A DNA stretch of 64,000 bases from Grammothele lineata (Eukaryota; Basidiomycota; Agaricomycetes; Polyporales; Polyporaceae): assembly GCA_002150815.3 (NCBI GenBank), contig NDFF03000075.1, positions 62,001 through 126,000 of the forward strand, read 5' to 3'. Below the pieces are notes generated by a model. That model saw nothing but the letters and a program-made list of their open reading frames with translations. It was not told where the DNA came from and made no database searches. This document shows, one piece after another, positions 59,923 to 64,000 of the stretch. Both the position numbers and the translations under genes were made by a program. Every line of letters starts with the position of its first letter. The stretch's first letter is position 1.

Positions 59923-62723
59923 ATGCGGCACCGCACCCTCTCTTCCAGGCCCGCCGACGATGCGCAAGCCGCGCTCGACCGCCTGCCGATGGAGATCCTG
60001 CTGGAGGTCGCCAGCTACCTCTCGTCCCGTGCAGACCTGCTGCAGCTGAGCCAAGTGGTGCGATCCCATCTCCCTTCTTCTGATCCGGGTCGTGCGACCA
60101 CCGACAAAGCCGTCCTGACTGCTCCGTCCTCCCCCTCCCCTGCCCGCCCCGTCGCTGCCGGTCGCCGTGCCGCGCACCCTCGCAGTCGTCGCAGGTGCAC
60201 GCCAAGGTCGCGCCAGCGCTGTACGCGCACGTCGAGCTCCATGGCGCGACGCAGTGCGAACGCACGCTCGCAATGCTCACGCGCCGCCCGGACGTCGCCC
60301 GGCACATCCGCACGCTCGCCGTACATCCCGAGGACGACGCCGCGGTGCCGCTGTCGTCGTCGTCGAGCCAGCTGCAGCACCTCCGCGCGTGGGACTGTGC
60401 CGGGGTGGTTTCGCGCGCGGTCGTCAAGGCCGCCGCGCACCTCGACGCGCTCGCCCGTTTCGACTGGGTTGGGGAGGACATGCTCCCCGACGACCGCATG
60501 TGGGCCGAGTTGCGAGCACGGTGAGTAATGCTTGGTCCCCTCGGTTCTCGCCCGTTCTACCGCGCCGCGCCCGGTGCCGAGTGCGGGTGCTTCGCCGTGA
60601 TTTTGTGCGCGTCGGGAGAACGAGTGGCAGCTCCGCCCTCCGTTCCGTCGGCTGCGGAGCGCCTAGTGTATTCGCTGTGTTGTGCGCTCCCGTGCTTGAA
60701 GGGTGTCGAGCTGACAGCCGCTTCCCTCTTCTGTCTTGGGCTGCAGGTGTCCCCGTCTCCGACACATCGGGACGACCTTTGGCTGCTTCTTGCCTCGGCC
60801 GTCGAGCGCGGTGAGTCGGCCCATGACATCATCGGCTCCCCGATCTGACCCTGACTCTACCCGACCCTCGGCTAAACGTGACCCCGCGACTGTTCGCTTG
60901 CAATGCCCGCGACGCTCGATTCGGACCCGCGCAACAGCTCTTCCAGTTCGCGGACCTCGTCGGCTTCGCGCTCACACTCAAGGATGGCTTCTACGCGCAC
61001 TCGCTGCACCTGCCCTCTCGAGGTTTGTCCGGCACCAAGACTCACCTCGTCCCCGGCCTCGCTGACCAAGAGCCAGAGAGCGAGCCCGTCTTCAGCCGTC
61101 TCTGGGACATGCTCGCCCTCCGCTGCCCTAACCTCGAGTCCCTCAGGCTCGTCGGCAACTCTTCAGAACCAGGTGACCCCACAAGGCTCTATGCAGCGAC
61201 GTGGCCCAAGCTCCGCCATCTCGGCCTCTCCGCCCTCGTCTGGAACACGACTCCCATCGGTGCACAGGGACAGCTGCCGCCTTCCCCGGATTTCATCTCC
61301 TTCCTCGAGCGCCACCCCCACATCGAGAGTTTGCATCTACTCGGACGCCCGAGTACGAACCAAGTCGATCTTTCCCGCCTCGATCCGGAAGCGCTCCCGA
61401 ACCTCAAGGAGTTCAGCGGCTCGTTCAGCCTGCTCCGCATGCTCGTTGACCGCACCCACCCGCACGACCCCAACGCACCCGTCCCAGCGCCGGCGGGGAA
61501 CGCGAACGCGAACGCCCAGCCACAGAACCAGAACGCCAATCCGAACCTGAACCCTGTCCCGCCGGCGCCGACGCCGCTGGCCAAGACGCTCGAGCGCATC
61601 TGCTTCCCGCACGCGATGCACCTCCGGGACCTTACCCCGCTTGCAATCTCGCGTGTGCTCGTGGGTATGCACGCGCTACGCTCAATCAAAGCCACGTTCG
61701 CGATCCAGGGCGGGTACGACAGCAACGGTGTGTTCAAGACCATCGTCGCGTCGTGCCCACAACTCCTCGACCTCGACCTCACGTGTACCTGCAGACCGTC
61801 GTTCTTCCTGGTGAGTGTACACATGTAGGCCCTGGTCGTACCGCGCGCGGGACACTAACGGCTTCCTTCAGGACGCCTTCGCGAACTCACTCCGCGGCCT
61901 CTCCCGACTCCGCACCCTCTCCCTCGCGCTCGTGCGCATGCCAGGCGAAGAACCGATGCACGTCGGCGCAGCCCGCATCGCGCTCGCGAACCCGCGCCTC
62001 CGCGCCTTCTCCCTCGCCTTCATCCCCGTGCACGCGAGCCCGGACCAGCCCGCCCCGCCCCTCGAGCGCGGCGACTTCGAGCTCGCGTGCGACGCGCACG
62101 GCATCCCCGTCGCGCTCGCCGTCACTTCTCGCGCTGCGCCCCTGTGGCCGTGGCAGCGCGCGGCGGGCGTCGGCCCCGGGGCTGGGCTCGCGGAGTGGTT
62201 CGCGGGCGCGGCGAGCGCGCTGGGCGTGGAAGGCCCGTTGTTGTTGCTCGAGAACAGCGTGGGCTTGGGCGGACTTAGGTTTGGGCTGGCGGGGGCGCCG
62301 ATCGCGGCGCACGCTGGGGGAGGGGGCGCGGGCTTGTTTGGGGGCGCTGCGGGCGTTGTGGGTGCGGGTCTTATGGGCATGGGCGTCGGCGCGGGCGTCG
62401 GCGCGAACCACGGCGGTGGCCACGGTGTCGGTGTCGGCGCAGGGCTCAACCCCGGCGTCGGCGCGAACGCCGGCGGGATGGGGCTGGGAATGGGGCTAGG
62501 TTTCAGTTTGGGGTTGGGTATGGGCAAGGACGGGCGTGGGGTGAGCGTGCGACGGTGGGTGCACGACTTGCGCCCGAGCGGGCACCCGGACGTGCGCCCG
62601 AAGAGCGCGGGCGAGCTCCTGCTCGAGCGCAGCCCTGCGGGCGAGGAGGCGCGCCTGATGGCGTTCTGCTTGTGCTTGCTCGTGCTCACTCTTTGGGCCC
62701 TCGCGATGAAGGCCGTGCGGTGA
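59923..62723 (+). CDS. F-box protein with Gly-rich tract and C-terminal membrane segment
   Basis: Five exons (59923-60057, 60195-60520, 60747-60810, 60938-61810, 61872-62723) give 749 residues. The F-box is at residues about 20-45 (LDRLPMEILLEVASYLSSRA), followed by leucine-rich, irregular repeat-like strands (LRHIGTTFGC, CPNLESLRLVGN, KLRHLGLSAL, HIESLHLLG, QLLDLDLTCTC), as in F-box/LRR substrate receptors of SCF ligases. An Asn/Pro/Ala-rich loop lies at about 61480-61570. The last exon encodes a Gly/Ala-rich, low-complexity region (about 62250-62540) and then LMAFCLCLLVLTLWALAMKA, a hydrophobic segment ending three residues before the stop: an apparent tail anchor. The F-box and LRR assignment is firm for this fungal class; the anchor is inference from hydrophobicity. 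Confidence 0.82.
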
Positions 62724-63646
62724 GCGGTGAGAATGAGTGTTTTGAAGGAAAGAAGGGTGTGGATCCCTTACTATACCTAGTTTTACGAGGAGTGCTGTAT
62801 GTTAATACCATACCAGATCGGAAGCAGTCTGGCATCAAGCAATGCATGCTTTCCACTGCTTTTTGTGCCCGTCACTTTTTCGCTGCCCACCAAGATCTTA
62901 CCTGGTCTTGCCAGACATATAGACCAGTGTGTCTTTGTCTCTCTTCCAGGCAGATTCATTCGCGAGTACGATATCCGGTACATGTTTCGCATATATTGCA
63001 AAAGGCCGGGATCGGGAGGTACTTGCGAAGAGGAGAATGAGAGAAGTGCGAAGCAAATATGCGTACAGGTTCTATGTATATACTCCGAAGAAGAAGGGAG
63101 AACCGTAAACACCAACCACGCCAAACGCTAAACGCCAAACGCCAAACGACTCGTCGTGAAGGGGAAGGGAGGGAGGGACGCCGCGTCGACCAGGAAGAAG
63201 CGAGGAACGAGAGATGCCGTGATATATCGAACGGAGATGCGCACACTCACAAGCGAGCGGGAAGACGAGAGGGGGAGGGAGGGAGACAGAGGAGCATGGA
63301 GCACAGATCACAGGTGTGTACATGTCGCAGGATGGTAATAGCAGCCAAGCCGGGGGGTATGGAGGCGGACACTTGGGAGGGACTTGGCCGGTGAGATAAA
63401 CAGGAGATTGAGAGGGCATATGGTGCATCGGGTACGTCATACGGGGGCGGGAGAGTGTAATGGGTACATGGTAGATTGTCTGTCAGGCGAGGGAGCGGTT
63501 GTGGACAGTCGAGCAGCCGGGAAGAAGTGGCAGGAAGCAGGGAGAGGGAAATGTACACCCGTCCGTCGTGGACGATTATGATACAGCAGTAAAGGACAAA
63601 CAGGCCAGGGTCGGGTCGGGTCGGGAGTCGTCGTGCGCGACAGACA
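62724..63646. other. Convergent intergenic region with short purine-rich and 7-bp repeats
   Basis: 0.9 kb between the F-box gene (plus) and the partial gene (minus). It includes about four AAACGCC-like 7-mers in tandem at about 63122-63149, purine-rich GGGA/GGAG runs at 63155-63300, and a GGGTC run at 63608-63627 close to the stop of the partial gene. No coding sequence is supported. Confidence 0.45.
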
Positions 63647-64000
63647 CTACTTCGCCTGCGGCGGGGGCACGTCCGAGAACGTGATCGCGAGGCAGCCGAG
63701 CCACGCCATCTCGACCACGGCGCGGCCGATGGGCGTGATAGCGTGGACGGGGTCGAACTGGTCCATCATCTCCTCCTCGTGCACGGGAGACGGCGGCTGC
63801 TGCACCTGATGCTCCTCCACGACCGGCTGGCAGAGCCCGACTTCCTTCAGGCCCTCGGGGTCGAATTCGATGTCGCGGTCTCGTCCGGAGCATATTCCGA
63901 TGATTGCGTCATGCGGCCGGTCCTGGTCGACGAGCTTCGCGGGGAGAGATGCCATCGCCTCCGCGACGGGTCCGGTAATGGTGAGGCCCTCGCTGGGAAG
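63647..64000 (-). CDS. 3' part of a gene running off the window
   Basis: The frame is open from the window edge to TAG at 63647-63649, giving at least 117 residues. An ATG exists at about 63955, but the frame continues upstream without a stop (reading EGLTITGPVAEAMASLPAKL), so the real start is probably outside. The visible part is acidic and moderately hydrophobic (DIEFDPEGLKEVGLCQPVVE; HAITPIGRAVVEMAWLGCLA) and ends in a Pro/Gln tail. No domain recognised. Confidence 0.5.
   Translation of the reverse strand, partial: LPSEGLTITGPVAEAMASLPAKLVDQDRPHDAIIGICSGRDRDIEFDPEGLKEVGLCQPVVEEHQVQQPPSPVHEEEMMDQFDPVHAITPIGRAVVEMAWLGCLAITFSDVPPPQAK

Noticed and set aside
61868..62689. 273-codon minus-strand Pro/Ala-rich frame
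   Set aside because: Mirror of the Gly/Ala-rich end of the F-box gene, whose exon is in phase with the rest of the protein.
63122..63149. Telomere-like array
   Set aside because: The unit is AAACGCC, not TTAGGG, with about four copies only.

Overview
The window comes from a filamentous basidiomycete, most likely an Agaricomycete of the wood- or litter-decay type. The evidence is about twenty multi-exon genes with short introns (mostly 45-70 nt, GT...AG, CTNAC-type branch sites), GC-rich coding sequence, intergenic gaps usually under 1 kb, and basidiomycete-typical families: a CYP63-like P450, a DASH Duo1 subunit, a DUF4436 membrane protein, a grifolisin-type sedolisin and a NucA/NucB-domain secreted protein. 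Exon boundaries were derived by hand from splice signals, reading phase and family conservation. No rRNA, tRNA, CRISPR array or intact transposon was recognised.

Layout. 1-1570: no confident gene. 1571-3217 (+): conserved protein of unknown function. 3218-7371: gene-poor. 7372-9090 (-): unknown Pro/Ser/Thr-rich protein. 9728-10418 (+): proteasome assembly chaperone PAC4-like. 10751-14839 (+): YAK1/DYRK kinase. 15599-17661 (-): secreted sedolisin. 18627-19978 (-): secreted NucA/NucB-type nuclease, with a 32-bp minisatellite behind it. 20755-21795 (-): PHOSPHO-type HAD phosphatase. 22313-24831 (+): CYP63-like P450. 25274-27322 (-): trypsin-fold protein without signal peptide. 27528-30022 (+): TFIIH subunit Tfb1. 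30977-32759 (+): DUF4436 membrane protein. 33015-35905 (-): Golgi CASP/Coy1. 36256-37548 (+): mitochondrial uS9m. 39586-41961 (-): second P450. 42569-45837 (-): BRE1 ubiquitin ligase. 46366-48080 (-): aldo/keto reductase, divergent from a third P450 (49125-51201, +). 51517-52632 (+): DASH Duo1. 53450-54119 and 54334-55189 (+): tandem pair of an unrecognised family, the first copy broken. 55765-56450 (-): BRI3-like membrane protein. 57059-58768 (+): PRMT1/Hmt1 arginine methyltransferase. 59923-62723 (+): F-box protein with a glycine-rich tract and a C-terminal membrane segment. 63647-64000 (-): 3' end of a gene running off the edge.

The block is mostly housekeeping: transcription and chromatin (Tfb1, BRE1, PRMT1), kinetochore (Duo1), proteasome assembly, Golgi, mitochondrial ribosome and signalling. 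Interspersed are secreted hydrolases and three P450s plus an aldo/keto reductase, as expected of a decay fungus. Several neighbours are divergent with short shared promoters (27.4 kb, 36.0 kb, 48.5 kb, 56.7 kb).

I see no convincing novel multi-gene system. The more unusual signals are at the gene-structure level: an intron whose 3' part resembles the exon just upstream at an offset equal to the intron length; two P450 introns that resolve in frame only with GC donors; runs of 10-20 nt exons in a P450; a Tfb1 junction that does not close in frame; a lineage-specific tandem family with one broken copy; and an F-box protein with an apparent tail anchor.
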